Part shown: positions 45,254 to 56,399 of the stretch, in pieces
Layout: each line of letters starts with the position of its first letter
Position numbering within the stretch: position 1 is the stretch's first letter
Assembly (NCBI RefSeq): GCF_024139115.2
Contig: NC_085140.1
Span: 426,645,781-426,709,780 of the forward strand
Direction of reading: 5' to 3'
DNA: 64,000 nucleotides
From: Armigeres subalbatus
Taxonomy: Eukaryota; Arthropoda; Insecta; Diptera; Culicidae
The notes under the pieces: model-generated
Seen by the model: the letters and a program-made list of their open reading frames with translations, nothing else
The model's database searches: none
Told to the model about the DNA's origin: nothing
Made by a program: the position numbers and the translations under genes

Positions 45254-45922
45254 CTGTATTCTTGTAATATGAGTGTCTCAGAATTCCGGGTGAAGGAATA
45301 TCGCAAATTTCTTAAGGGAGGTTTTTTTTCTCCATAATTATAGAAGAAGGAAGATCACAGAAATCTTGACGAAGTAATTATCCAAAATTCCTGAAGTGGG
45401 AAGAGCAATTCCCCACTATTCTAAGATAGAGAACTCTCCCGAATTCTCAGAATCCTTGTAGATGGAATACCCTAGATTTATTGGAGAAAGAATTTCACTG
45501 AATACCGGAGGAAGGAATATCCCAGAAAAGATTCCTGAAAATGTTACCAAGAGGATTTCTTGGGTTAGCACCAACTATGTTAATGGGTGTTTGTGAATAT
45601 TTTAAGATTTTTCCATTGCTTTGATTTTGATGGGATGGAAATAGGAGATATGGGATGAAGTGACGAGCCGTACCCCTATATTAATAAATCTACTCAAAAA
45701 TCTGCAGTTGCCTATCTATGCTAGAGAAAACTGTTTTGAAACATAATGGCGTAATTGACAGGTGACATGAAACTACATATGACTAAACAAAATCAAGAAA
45801 ATATTTGCTGTTTATTTTTATTATTTCTGCAAATTAAACATTATACGAGAGTGTTTTCGTAGTTATAAATTACAGCCACAAACAGTAATAACAATAACTA
45901 AGATTTTAATTTTAAAAACAAA

Positions 45923-46184
45923 TCTCTATATATATAAATTAGTTTACCTTTGAGGCAATATAACTCACGAACGGACGGACCAACTAGCAAGATTCGTCTT
46001 GGGCGCAGCTGTGTGCATACCTACTGAAAGGTCAATTTGATGAGGAAAGTAAATAAAAATTGTCAAAATGCAACGTTTTTATGAGTTTTGAAGAAAGCCA
46101 TCAAGCTACGACGCTGCAATCAACTAAATGTTTGACAGATCGAAAATAAATCCTATAGCCAGAGCGGTCAGGTGGTACGTCTAG
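45923..46184 (+). mobile_element. Candidate mini-Helitron
   Basis: It starts TCTCTATATATATAAATTAG after an A, followed by AACTCACGAACGGACGGACC, a Helitron-like 5' motif. It ends GTACGTCTAG followed by T. Only the termini argue for the class. No helicase is present and the 3' hairpin is weak. Confidence 0.45.
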
Positions 46185-46720
46185 TAATTTGATAAAAACA
46201 ACACACTTTTTTTGGGCCATGATTCAAATTAGGTAAAATCTAATTTTTACCTCGAAGCATAGATAAACATGATTCTGGTTTTCTTGAACGTTTGAACTGT
46301 CGTGAGTACGATCTGGAACTCCAGCACCTGTGATGCCTGTACTCTAGACTGGTCCAGCTTAGTATGGAGAGAAAAAAATGCCAACGAATTCCAGTTCATT
46401 TAATCATCGTACAACGTTCTGTAAAATTGTTCTGTAACATACCAACTGCCCATTTTGCAATTCTGAGCTCAATCGAGCAATAAAACCCGATTTCCAGATT
46501 GAATGACTGACGGAGGTGTATTTTCTTATATATTTTGGCTGAAATCCCCAAACAAACTTCAAATCAAGTGCGCCAGCTTATGCAACAAGCGATTGACCTG
46601 AAATTTTGAGATATTGATTTTCTCACCCAAAGACGCAATCCTGGGGGGTGTTCCGTAGAATGCGACAACTTTTCATTTCCTGGGCCAGTCTAATGCCCAT
46701 TGCACACATGTCCGCGGCTT
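46185..46720. other. Unassigned sequence
   Basis: No recognised element or gene. The last 100 bp extend the open frame of the neighbouring RTE fragment but share no sequence with the element. Confidence 0.35.
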
Positions 46721-47623
46721 CTTGAAGGATTTGCCGTACAGTAAAGATCTGGTCCGTTTTCGAGCGGCCGTCAACAAAGCCAGCCTGATAACTTCCCACG
46801 AACTCATTCACTAATGGTGACAGACGACGGAAGATGATCTGGGATATCACTTTGTAGGCGGCATTAAGGATGGTGATCACTCGAAAGTTCTCACATTCCA
46901 GCTTGTCGCTTTTCTTGTAGATGGGGCATATAACCCCTTCCTTCCATACTCCTCCAGTAGCTGTTCAGTTTCCCAGATTCTGACTATCAGTTTGTGCAGG
47001 CAAGTGACTAGCTTTTCCGGGCCCATCTTGATGAGCTCAGCTCAGCTGTTGGATGGCATCCTTAACTTCCCTCAAGGTGGGGGCTGGTTGGCTTCCTTTG
47101 TCGGCTAAACTGACGTAGCCATCTCCTCCCCTGCTTTCACTTTCACTGCCTGTACTCTCAGCGCCATTCAAATGTTCCTCGTAGTGCTGCTTCCCGTTTC
47201 GATCACCACACGTTCGTACGTCAAGATGCTCCCATCCTTATCCCTGCACATTTCGGCTCGCGTCACGAAGCCTTTGGGGGATGCGTTGAGCTTCTGATAG
47301 AACTTGCGTGTTTCTTGAGAACGGCACAGCTGTTCAATCTTCTCGCACTCCGCTTCTTCCAGGCGGCGTTTCTTCTCCTGAAAAAGGCAGGCGGGTCTGC
47401 TGTCTCCTCTTCCGTCTATGACGTTCCACGTTCTGCCGGGTACCTTGCTGCATCGCGACCGCCCGCACTGCGTCCTTCTCCTCCAGAATCTGTCTGCACT
47501 CTTCGTCGAACCAATCGTTCTGTCGACTTCGTCCCATATACCCGAAATTGTTCTCCGCTGCGTCGTTAATGGCTGCTTTGACTGAATTCCAGCAGTTCTC
47601 AAGAGGGGCCCCATCGAGCTCAC
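46721..47623 (-). pseudogene. RTE-like RT fragment, same family as 28.9-32.1 kb
   Basis: The fragment is closely similar at the nucleotide level to the middle of the complete element. It spans QNDWFDEECRQILEEKDA and FYQKLNASPKGFVTRAEMCR through ILNAAYKVISQIIFRRLSP and GSYQAGFVDGRSKTDQIF. It ends before the catalytic RT motifs. It has frameshifts and an internal deletion near 47,043 (Ser-Ala-Gly-Lys region lost). Both borders are abrupt and no duplication is visible. Confidence 0.85.
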
Positions 47624-47699
47624 CCTTAAGGACGTGGTCGGCCCCGTTAGACTTTAGATTAGACTAGAGTTCATAAACAGATATTTCGGGCCTGGTGCA

Positions 47700-48159
47700 G
47701 GTCACAACTGGATCATTAACAACGATCTCCGTCGTCGTTGTCACCAGAGGCCGATACCAACTGATACTCTGGAAAGGAATAGATGCTGGGTTGGTCACAG
47801 TTTACATAGGGCCGGAAACGAAATCTGTAAACAATCATTAGGACCCATAAGTAAACTAACATTATTATCACATGTAACAAGTGTTCCAAGATATATGAAT
47901 CCGTCGGCAACCTCAAACGGTATCCCATTCATTTCCACCTCGGGAGCCACAGCAATTTCTCTGCATCAACGATGTCGACGTCATCCATCCAAAGAGCATG
48001 TAAGACTTGTTGATATTGGTTCCGTTTTTTTGCACACCCGTCTTCGAATTGCACCTTCCAAAGGTATGTTTAATAGAAGATTAGAGAGCACATCGCCCCA
48101 CTTTAATCACTTTAATCAGGTCCGACCTAGGGACCTTCCGCAAGCAGAGAATTCAAGAC
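47700..48159 (-). pseudogene. RTE-like RT fragment (second family), C-terminal part
   Basis: By eye the minus strand reads GDVLSNLL-NI-LEGAIRR near 48,100-48,040 and, after frame changes, VEMNGIPFEVADGFIYLGTL and VTCDNNVS near 47,945-47,870. These correspond to the post-catalytic and thumb region of RTE-type RTs. The catalytic FADD box is eroded. It may be the continuation of the fragment at 49.35-50.3 kb, separated by later insertions. Confidence 0.55.
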
Positions 48160-48168
48160 ATATTAATG

Positions 48169-48366
48169 CAAGGAGCTAGACTTTACTAAGGTGGCGCAGA
48201 TCTGCGCTGCGTGCCACCAGTTCTCTCTTTTACTCTCCCACTGATCTTATGCAACGCAAATAGTGACGTCACTATTTGGGTTGCATAAGAACAGCGGGAG
48301 AGTAAAAGAGAGAACTGGTGGCACGCAGCGCTGATCTGCGCCACCTTAGTAAAGTCTAGCTCATTG
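48169..48366. mobile_element. Near-perfect palindromic MITE with 9-bp duplication
   Basis: The 198-bp insert is an almost continuous palindrome (CAAGGAGCTAGACTTTAC... inward from both ends) with a few mismatches and a centre at TAGTGACGTCACTA. The direct repeat ATATTAATG flanks it at 48,160-48,168 and 48,367-48,375. The 8-9 bp duplication would suit hAT or a related superfamily. Open frames on either strand are by-products. Confidence 0.8.
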
Positions 48367-48474
48367 ATATTAATGGACGAAGAAAATATTATAATTACAA
48401 ACTTTAAAAAACGTTCAAACTTGGTTGGTTCATGAAAATAAGCTGGTCGACTAAACTGGACAAAGGACTTCAAT

Positions 48475-49340
48475 CACGGTAGTTCTGGAAGCTTAGGAAT
48501 CGGAATCGCGTAGCTCTGGAAGCAGTGGATTTGCCAATCCTAGCTGACGATCTTTTTGATCCAGCCTTTAACGTCAGCTGACGGAGCCGATGTTGTGAAA
48601 CGCCGGCCTTGACTGCATGTCTACATTGAGGTTCCCTGGTACCCCACAGTACCCAGGAATCCAGACTGTTGTTCGCAAGCAAGAATGGCCTGGATCCATG
48701 GGTGTCTCGGGTGATCGTTTTATAGCGTAGCGATGGCACTGGCGGAATCATTCAGAACTAGGACGGGTTTGTCGAAGAGGGTGGTAGCGGCATTCAACAG
48801 AGCTGATGTTTCCGCCGAGAAGACGATGCATTGTGCAGGAAGGCTGTCTGAGACCGTTAGGTTGCTCCCAGTAACGCCTAAGCCGACCCCTCGGAAGTGA
48901 ATCCTCAGTGTAGCGATGCTCATGGTTCGAAGAGCTTACGTGTTGTCTCCTCTTTTGATGCGCCTCGCAATGGAGCTGTTTAGGTTGGCTGTGGAGGAGT
49001 GCCAGCTCCATGCTCCATGCCAGTGGACCCTAGCCACCGGGGGGAGACAGCCACCGGCCATCGTGTGCATGATCTGATCCTCTTGAACATGGTGGGGCTC
49101 TTATGGTTTCCGGATGTGGCGGAAGCGTATGCGGCTTTTAGGGAAATAATCGCCTGCACTCGTTGGCGAAATGGGAGGACATCTACTTCGGCGCAGGCAG
49201 CCTTAGCCGGTGTGGAAGGTATTAGTTGAAGGCTGGGGAGAGTATTTTCACAAGCTCACAAATCAGTTCTCCGTTCTCCGAATACCACAAGCCGGATATC
49301 TTCCGCGTAGATCAAGATTTAGACGTTCTTTCAGAGTCCA
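48475..49340 (-). pseudogene. I-superfamily ORF2 fragment: RT end and RNase H
   Basis: The minus strand shows a decayed RT catalytic block (IYAEDIRLVVFGERRTDL) near 49,310. An RNase H domain follows at 48,923-48,500: VGLGVTGSNLTVSDSLPAQC and FSAETSALLNAATTL with the conserved E, KPVLVLNDSASAIATL with the conserved D, then HPWIQAILA and a GT-GYQGTS remnant of the GHxGVxGN motif in another frame. Jockey and RTE elements usually lack RNase H, so this fragment belongs to an I-type (I/Loa/R1-like) lineage. Multiple frameshifts. Confidence 0.65.
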
Positions 49341-49344
49341 TTGG

Positions 49345-50330
49345 AGTCCCCATTCATGGCAACCACAAACAAAGTTCGTTCCGTTTCAGTGAGTTCGTTC
49401 GCTGCTTTAAAGTCCATAAACAGATGATAAATCTGCCATTTGTATTCCGGAATTTATCTAGGATTTGTAACAGAGTAAATATCTGGCCCGTTGTTGATAA
49501 TTCTTCTTTAAAATTGCTTTGATATTCGCTGACAAAGGTCTCCAAACGCAGTCAGCTAAACAGAATTCGGGAGATTACCTTGGTGGCAGTATTTATGAGT
49601 GTTATACTTCGATAGATAGTACAATCGTGTTAGTTGTTTTTTTTTTTGTAGACAGGAGGACATAGGACATAGCCAGCTCGAAGGCAATTCTTATCCGTTC
49701 CAAATCATTTCAATCACATGGTGGATTTTTCGTTCATCCGGTCACTCCCGACATTTAGAAGTACGACCAGTACTCCGTCATCCCCAGCGGACTTACCGTT
49801 CTTTTGCTCTCGAATAGCATTTTTCACTTCGTCTAGCGTTAGTCGCTCAACTGCTTGACTATCATCCTCAATACTAATTCCGTTTGTATTCGCTCTGTCC
49901 GATGGTCTATTCAACAATAACTCAAGGTGCTCCTTCCCCCCTAGCAGCGGCCTCGGTCGGTCAACAGATTTCTGGAGCTGTCGTTGATCATGACTGGCAC
50001 TGGTGCGTTTTTCTTGCGCATGTTTTTGATCGAGGCCTCCGAGGGTACTTTTTCTTCGTACTCCGTTTCTAACACCGATAGCGTTTTTTATCAGCTGCCA
50101 TCAGTTCTTTATATCGTTCTCTATTTTGGCGTGTAGCCGCTATGTACATGCGGCTTCTGGCCTGGTATTTCTCATCTATTGGTCTTTGACACTCCACGTC
50201 AAACCAGCCTTTCAGCTGAGTTTGTGGTACCAAGTAACTCTGTGTATTGACAGCCTCGTGGACTTACTCCCACAATGCGTTCAAATTTTCTCAAGTTGGG
50301 TGTTTTTCTGTTCGCTTGTCGAGCTTATAA
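49345..50330 (-). pseudogene. RTE-like RT N-terminal fragment (second family)
   Basis: From right to left on the minus strand: KGWFDVECQRP near 50,200, QNRERYKELMAADKK near 50,100, then ERLTLDEVKNAIREQKNGKS and AGDDGVLVVLLNVGSDRMNE at 49,830-49,720, and SEYQSNFKEELSTTGQIF, LLQILDKFRNTN at 49,530-49,440. These match the linker and first RT motifs of RTE-type proteins. The sequence differs from the family at 28.9 kb. The homology stops near the first catalytic aspartate, where I-type sequence begins. Confidence 0.7.
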
Positions 50331-52990
50331 GGGTCTGTTCACAAATAACGTAACGCAAAAACCCGGTCCTATTTTCAAAAGGATATGATTTTTTCTCATG
50401 AGACTAACAATAGTATTGAGTTTTTCTCTTATTTACTAACAATTCAATGTGATTTTATTGTAATTTTTAATACAATATTTTTAATTAGTGTTATTATTGT
50501 TAAACCAAAATTGTCGGTAACAGCGCGCTCCCGTGGCCCTGGCGTACAGATCGTGAATATTGTTTGGTTGGAAAAAAATAAAATTAATACTAAATGTAGT
50601 TCAATATTAAATTACTGTATATTCGATAAAATTTCTGTTACAGATCTTATATTCTCTTTGAATACAATTACTTTATCTTCACTTCACAGACTTAAAATCA
50701 AATTAATCTGAAAAAAATCAAGCGGATACATTCAACAATTTGCATATGCATATTCCACAAACTAAATATAGAATATGACATCTGTAGGGGGTTTTTCATG
50801 CCGATTTTCAATTTGATGCCATTAGTGGCTGAATTTCAGAAACCCCCTTCCAATAATAGAATAAAACCGTCATTTTCCTTATACATATGTGGAACCAATT
50901 CAAACATATACAAAACTTGCAGGACCTGTTTCTGCAAAAAAAACGGATATCTGTCCCAAAATGTGTAAGAGTTCGATGATACCATAGCATTGAATACTAA
51001 TGACCCGATTCGATGGAGTGAGATATACGAGAAGATATACGAATAATATTTGATCGATCGTTGATTACATCTCCTCTTCGGTGACGGACAGGTACATTGA
51101 GTAATGTATCTAACGTGTGACTCATGTTGTTTTTCTTAATTTGATTGTCAGGTTACACACTGAATTAAATGCAAAGTACTAAGCGAAGTCAATCCATATT
51201 TCTTTCTTAAAGGCTCCACATGATTTTATGATTTTTAGTATAGATCTTCATAGCCAAGCGGTGAACTGAATATATTTTTTAAAGCTACCATAGTTATACG
51301 TCGTTTTTGTCGATATTTGTCGATAATCAATTGTGTATATGTGTTATGGCTTCCCGATTGGACCGCAATCAGTTTATCAGCTCCAATAAAATTGTAATCC
51401 TTCGAATGTCTTGTAGATCAAGTATGACAGATTGTTGAAATTTTTATCTAAATAAATCATCATGTCTATTTGAGTAATTTTTATGGTGAAGTCAGAGCAC
51501 TTCAAAAATGTTTAAGTGAGATAAAAATAATTTTTTTTTTTTAATACAGTAAAAATAATTATGGCAAGCCATTTTTAATAGTAGTATACCATTATTAATT
51601 GAAAAGTGCAACCGCTTCAGAAAAGGATACATAAATAATAATATCAGTAGTTATATCAAATCCTTGTGGGTTAACCATTTTTTCCGACTCATTTGCCTAT
51701 CAATCGCCACCCTCAGACTGTCGTCATTGGTTGCATAAATTAGTGCATATTTTCCCATGATCGTCCCCATCGATCGTCGCCATAACACGCCAATTTCACT
51801 TTCGTTTCGGTGCCACACAACTCTGCCTGGCCAGTGGCCATCAGCCCCCTTAGTCACAGCAACGCTGGGGTTCAGTTCCACGCGGACATCTTTTTTCCTC
51901 TGCATACTAAATTACCTAACAGCAGAAACGTAGAGTATAATGCCTATTTTGTATGCAACTCGACGCGGACGGCTCCGAATGCACTTTACCATCATCACCG
52001 TCGTCGTCGTCGTCGTCAGGACACAACATAGGCAAACACAACAGTTCGTACGCGAAAAAAAAATGATTAACCGGGTAATCGTTACAATGCACTTGACAAC
52101 GGTAGCGAGCTGCACAGTGTTAGTAACATTGGTGTAGCGAGGATTATTCCTTGGATGAATGTGCTTTTACAAGACAACACGAATTCTAGATGCGTGGGAA
52201 ATCTTTAAGGTGCGTTAGCCAAATAGATTTTTACATTCAAAAGTTTGAATTTTAAAAATCAGTGAATAAATTTTCAAAACTTTATGGAGTAAAAAAATAA
52301 AAATAAAGAATATTGCCATTGCAAGCGTAACTGCCCCATAATGATAAGAAATCCATATCAATATGGGACAGCTATGCTTGTGGCGGCAGGATATCGATAT
52401 TACGAAACTCAAATATCGAGGTAAATAACAATCAATTTAAATCTGGATATCTTAATAGTTACCCAGGCAGAAGCCATGAACAGAATAACAAAACATGATA
52501 TTTGAGATAAAAGAACAAGCAACAATATCAAAAATTTGCATCGAATTATCATAATGAATCTTCCCTTACATTTAGTCGAATGGTATTTGGTCGAAATGAC
52601 GAAATGAGGAAAGAAAACTATAAAAACGAACAGTGGGTAATGTCTATGACATAACCGCTAAGTGGACGTAGGACTTGACTTGACCATGCCTTTAAGATAC
52701 ATAATATGTCCAAATTTCTCACATCAACTATTTTGGATAAATAATCGGCGTTGCATACCATTCCTTGGCAAAATCTTCTCATCAAACCGACACAGAAATC
52801 AAATCTACCTCGAACAAGAATCATCAAAAACAATTCAGGAAGTATCTGTCCGGTCACGGAATATTAGCCTCGACAGTGGCAACCTTCCCACTGAAGGACT
52901 GTCTGAAATAAGCCACAAGTTGGCCCAGCAGGGGATGTAGGGCCTCCTAATCCGTGCGATAGCGACTGAAGGAGAACATTATTTTTAACT
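50331..52990. other. Long region without recognised genes
   Basis: The part 50.33-51.65 kb is AT-rich and featureless apart from the motif GTTCACAAATAACGTAACG at 50,337. The part 51.69-52.14 kb is less AT-rich and contains (CGT)n near 52,003-52,017. The plus-strand frame at 52,662-52,940 has no recognisable family. Confidence 0.4.
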
Positions 52991-52995
52991 CTTAG

Positions 52996-53011
52996 AGCCT
53001 TGAAAAAGGCT
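52996..53011 (-). other. Histone-3'-end-like hairpin
   Basis: On the minus strand AGCCTT-TTTC-AAGGCT forms a 6-bp stem with a four-base UUUC loop, the geometry of the metazoan histone mRNA 3' stem-loop. Base identities differ from the consensus (which prefers GG/CC at the base). No histone coding sequence lies upstream, so this may be coincidental. Confidence 0.3.
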
Positions 53012-53065
53012 GTTTGCTTCGGCTAAGTCCGAAAAGTAAGAAAACGATCGCGAATTTCTAGTGGT

Positions 53066-53160
53066 GGTATAAAAAAGAGTGAATGCTCTGCGAGCGAATG
53101 CACTTATCTTTTATACCTTATTTTGAATCTTCTCTGCTTCCCAATTGGTGGGCCAATCAG
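53066..53160 (-). promoter_or_regulatory. CCAAT-TATA core promoter-like arrangement
   Basis: Read on the minus strand, CTGATTGG (53,160-53,153) is followed about 40 bp later by GGTATAAAA (53,117-53,109) and then a GTGCATTCGCTC stretch where transcription could start. A second TATA-like GGTATAAAAAAG faces it on the plus strand at 53,066. A similar minus-strand arrangement occurs at 54.2 kb. No reporter or transcript evidence is available. Confidence 0.35.
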
Positions 53161-54159
53161 CCAGTGTCTTGTATCCTGCTTCTTTGTCAGCCAAAGCGTC
53201 ATCACCATCAACGCGTTCGAGAAAAGCTTCTTCTTTTTTACGCTTGTTGCTCGCTGCTGGCGTCTATTTCCTAACGGGACTTTTCGCTTGATACAGGCCA
53301 ATAAGCCGGGCAAGCGAGCTTAGAATTGCAGTTCAGGTGAGAAGTACGTGTTCTTTTCTGAGACAACATTGTTAGTAGTAGATGGAAGGAAACACCCGGA
53401 CATGGGATTTCAGGTGATAAGATTTAGAATTGGTAACATGGGACGATCATTCAGTCACGTTCGCTTTGTGTGCGGTCAGTATCAAACAATGTTTATCTAG
53501 ATATTTCTTGATTAATGCCAAAAAATCCAACATTTGATGAAAAATCGATTGATAGTTTATTTAATGTTTGAGTTGTTATCGGTGTTTTTTAATCCAAATA
53601 TCCAAATATTATGTGAGAGATTTGGACATCTTATGTTTTTTTAGGCATGGTCAAGCGAAGTCCTTCGTCCACTTCGCGGTTAAATCAGAAAAATTATCCA
53701 CTGTTAGTTTTGACGCTATTTATGAAAATCACGCATAAAATTTTATCACTAGAATACTGGATCTGACACCCAAGTACAATTTCTATCCCGAAGGGTATTG
53801 AAAGCTTTGATATTGATCTCTATTATTGGCTCTCTGAAGAACCGTTTGTTTTTTGGACATACATGCTGCATCATGTGGCTTTTCTTCAGCCTGTCTCAGC
53901 TCATCACCGATGCCGGCCGGTCTCGGCTTGACTCTGCTGCTGCTGCCGGTATCTGCTCAGCATTGCTGCTTTGTCGGGTCTGTATGGTGGACTGCTGCTG
54001 TACTGGCTAGGTTTCGGCTGATGATGGTGGCTTCGATAGTGTCGAGCCGAAAAAGCGGTCGGTGCAGTTTTCATTCCCTGCTAAAAGGTGTGAGTGCTAT
54101 TCAATCGATGATGCGGTTGCTTCGCTTGTCCCGGTCAGAATGAAAGGAAAAAATCGCGT
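53161..54159. other. Less AT-rich sequence between the promoter-like sites
   Basis: It includes a CTG-rich stretch at 53,925-54,010 and overlapping open frames at 53,798-54,143. I do not recognise a protein. It could hold the body of a decayed or non-coding transcript started at 54.2 kb. Confidence 0.3.
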
Positions 54160-54225
54160 TGCGCTATTTTATGGCTTCTCGCTATTTTAGCGGCTGCTCA
54201 TTCGCTGGTGTCTGCACCAATCAGA
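54160..54225 (-). promoter_or_regulatory. Second CCAAT-TATA arrangement
   Basis: The minus strand has CTGATTGG (54,224-54,217) and, about 45 bp downstream, CCATAAAATAGCG (around 54,173). The motifs and spacing parallel those at 53.15 kb. Confidence 0.3.
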
Positions 54226-55854
54226 ACGTGGTAATGGAATGATGCAAGAATTATGCGGTACCCATATTTATATGCTCCCTTGATCTCAATGTTTTTCATT
54301 GAAAACAGTTTCATTCCTATTGAAACAAGTTTTTCGGGTCTTATCAAGCATGGACATGAAAGGCATACTTGAAATCTGTCGATTGAGGGGCTTACCGCAG
54401 AAATTCGTCCATTGAGACGAACGCTATTAACGTTTAAAATCTTTCATTACAGCGTAACGCGGTCGATTTGAATATTTTGGAATGACACCCGGTATAGTAA
54501 AGAGAGACGTAAGTCCTACGTCAAAATTAAAAATATTTCAGGGTTAATGCTACTCCTCGCCAAATATCTTGGATGTATGGATAATTTTTAAGGTTTTGCA
54601 CTAGATATTTCAAGCGCGTGTCTTTTTCTGTTTCTTTGATATATCGTTTGGGCACGGGTTGTCCTTGTAGAATAGAAAATATTTATCCGTCGGTAATATT
54701 TGGCTCTTTTTCAAGGTTTTCAAGTGTTTCAAAGAAGCCTGGATTAGGTTTCGATAAAAATCGCTACCGGTTATGCCACCCTTCTAGATGATTTGTGGTA
54801 CGAGGCATGTCTTCATTTTTGTACTTCATGTACCAATTACAATTAGGAAGATAACTTTGATTCACGGTATACAGACAATAAGGTAGGCTCGTACACTAAT
54901 AAAAATCCACACATTTTTATTTGCAAAAATCTAAAGAAATTTACAAATAAATTTCATGTGTACGTTAATAACCACCCGCTATGGGAAAATCCAGGGTTCT
55001 ACTATCAGAGTTCACTCACTTCGACAGTAGATGGGCGAGATCAGCGGGGAGGTGAAACATCCATTTTCAGTGCAAAACGACAACAAACCAGTTGACTCTC
55101 CCAGACTAAAATCTAAGATGGCTGAATCGTGAATTTGGTAGATTGGAACACCTAGTGGTGTATTCATCTTGTGCAAAGATAGTAGTGACGACAAATGTTT
55201 ACATTCAAAATGTTTACATACTTGCTGAGCCTGCCTTGTTTTGTCTATGCCGTGAATTAGATTAGTTTATTAGAATTGCTTTGGTGAAGTATTAATATTC
55301 TTCTTCTTCTTATTATTATTATTGTTAACATTATTGTTCAAAAAAATGTCTATAGTTACCCAAATTTCCCTAGCAATATTTGTTCATTATTCAGAATACG
55401 TCTTGCAGTCAAAATGAGAAATTTAAATGTTTTGTTCAGTGTTCAAGACGTTTGTGGACCTTTTCACATGTATGGATATACCAAAAAATAATTATCTCGG
55501 AAACTTTCTGTTACGCGGAAAGAGTAAACTGACCACTTTTCTCTGGATTAATGGATATCGAAATCTCGATTGTTGGCTGATGTTTTTAATGCGGACCAAA
55601 GGACTAGCCTTTTGTTGATATGAAGCAGAAATCGGGACACTTTCTCAGTACTACCGGCGAGAAGAGATTCAGATGAAATACTTTTCTTTTTGTATGCTTA
55701 ATATATATGAATATTTTGATGGATCTGATCGTGATACCGAAATTAAATACTCATCCTACTTGGTTGGGATGTGCACAAAAATACATATGAGAGAGTTAGT
55801 TCTGAAAATGTATTGCGAGAGATCAGCTGGTACCTGGTGCTGGGAATTTGGTTT
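54226..55854. other. Unassigned sequence
   Basis: No gene or delimited repeat is recognised. A (TTC)n and TTATTATTATT run lies at 55,301-55,325. Confidence 0.35.
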
Positions 55855-55869
55855 GATCAGGCGGAGGAC

Positions 55870-55985
55870 GACGGAGGTCCTTCGTAGCTAAGTAGGGAAA
55901 GCACCTGTCTAGCGTACTCGGGTTGTGAGATCAAAGCCCACCGAAGGGGCGGTTACCCTCCAATACCTTTTCCGAACTAAATCTA
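55870..55985 (+). mobile_element. tRNA-related SINE (fourth type)
   Basis: GTCCTTCGTAGCTAAGTAGG, then AAAGCACCTGTCTAGCGTAC, resembles the 5' half of a tRNA including the A box. The 3' half GTTGTGAGATCAAAGCCCAC replaces a typical B box, and CCGAAGGGGC closes the acceptor-like stem. A short body (GGTTACCCTCCAATACC) follows. The damaged B box suggests an old copy. Confidence 0.5.
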
Positions 55986-56329
55986 TCACATGTTGTACAT
56001 ATGTATTGCATAATCGAGTTTCAGACATAGTAATTAAATGAGTTTAAAGATTGATTATGTGTCTTTTATTATTCATTATATTGAGGCGAATGTTACATAT
56101 AATTTGATGTATATTTTTATTATGTTGTTAAAATCTCTTTAAAAAAGTTTAACTTATAAAATTATTCTAGCTCTCATTTGCTAGATGTCAAACTAACTGA
56201 ATGACCTTTCGATTGAACTGCATTTTGTTTTAATTTGGAACACTTGTTAAATATCTTCGCTGTGCATATGCACAGCATATGTTTCGAAATGGACAAATTG
56301 ATATGAAATTTGCGAAAAAGAATCCACGT

Positions 56330-56399
56330 GTCTTGGAGGGACTCGAACCCTCAACCTCCTACTCTCTAGATAGGCGTGATAACCCCTACACAACAAGAC
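56330..56399 (-). tRNA. tRNA-like domain of the repeat (not a functional tRNA gene)
   Basis: On the minus strand GTCTTG pairs with CAAGAC, a D-arm-like GTG-CAC and an anticodon-like CCTA/TAGG stem follow, and the T arm GAGGG-TTCGAGT-CCCTC is perfect. The anticodon is ambiguous (AGA by one folding). It is better preserved than the copy at 3.7 kb. Confidence 0.5.

Larger units (their letters stand above)
43720..45545. repeat. Old GAATTCC/CCTGGAGAAG-type degenerate array
   Basis: Units around AGGAATTCCCCAGAATTCCT recur irregularly for 1.8 kb, shifting to the complementary phase at the left end (AATTCCTTCAGGAATAC). The open frame at 44,532-44,774 is a translation of this array. A SINE at 43,937-44,200 and a 70-bp insertion at 45,184-45,253 interrupt it. 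Confidence 0.75.

Noticed and set aside
43720..45545. Protein with repeated EFWG/LQKFSG motifs
   Set aside because: It is a translation of the GAATTCC array. The pattern follows the DNA repeat and is broken by shifts elsewhere in the array.
53083..53323. Histone H2A/H2B coding remnant
   Set aside because: None of the six frames contains recognisable histone-fold sequence. Only promoter-like and hairpin motifs are present.
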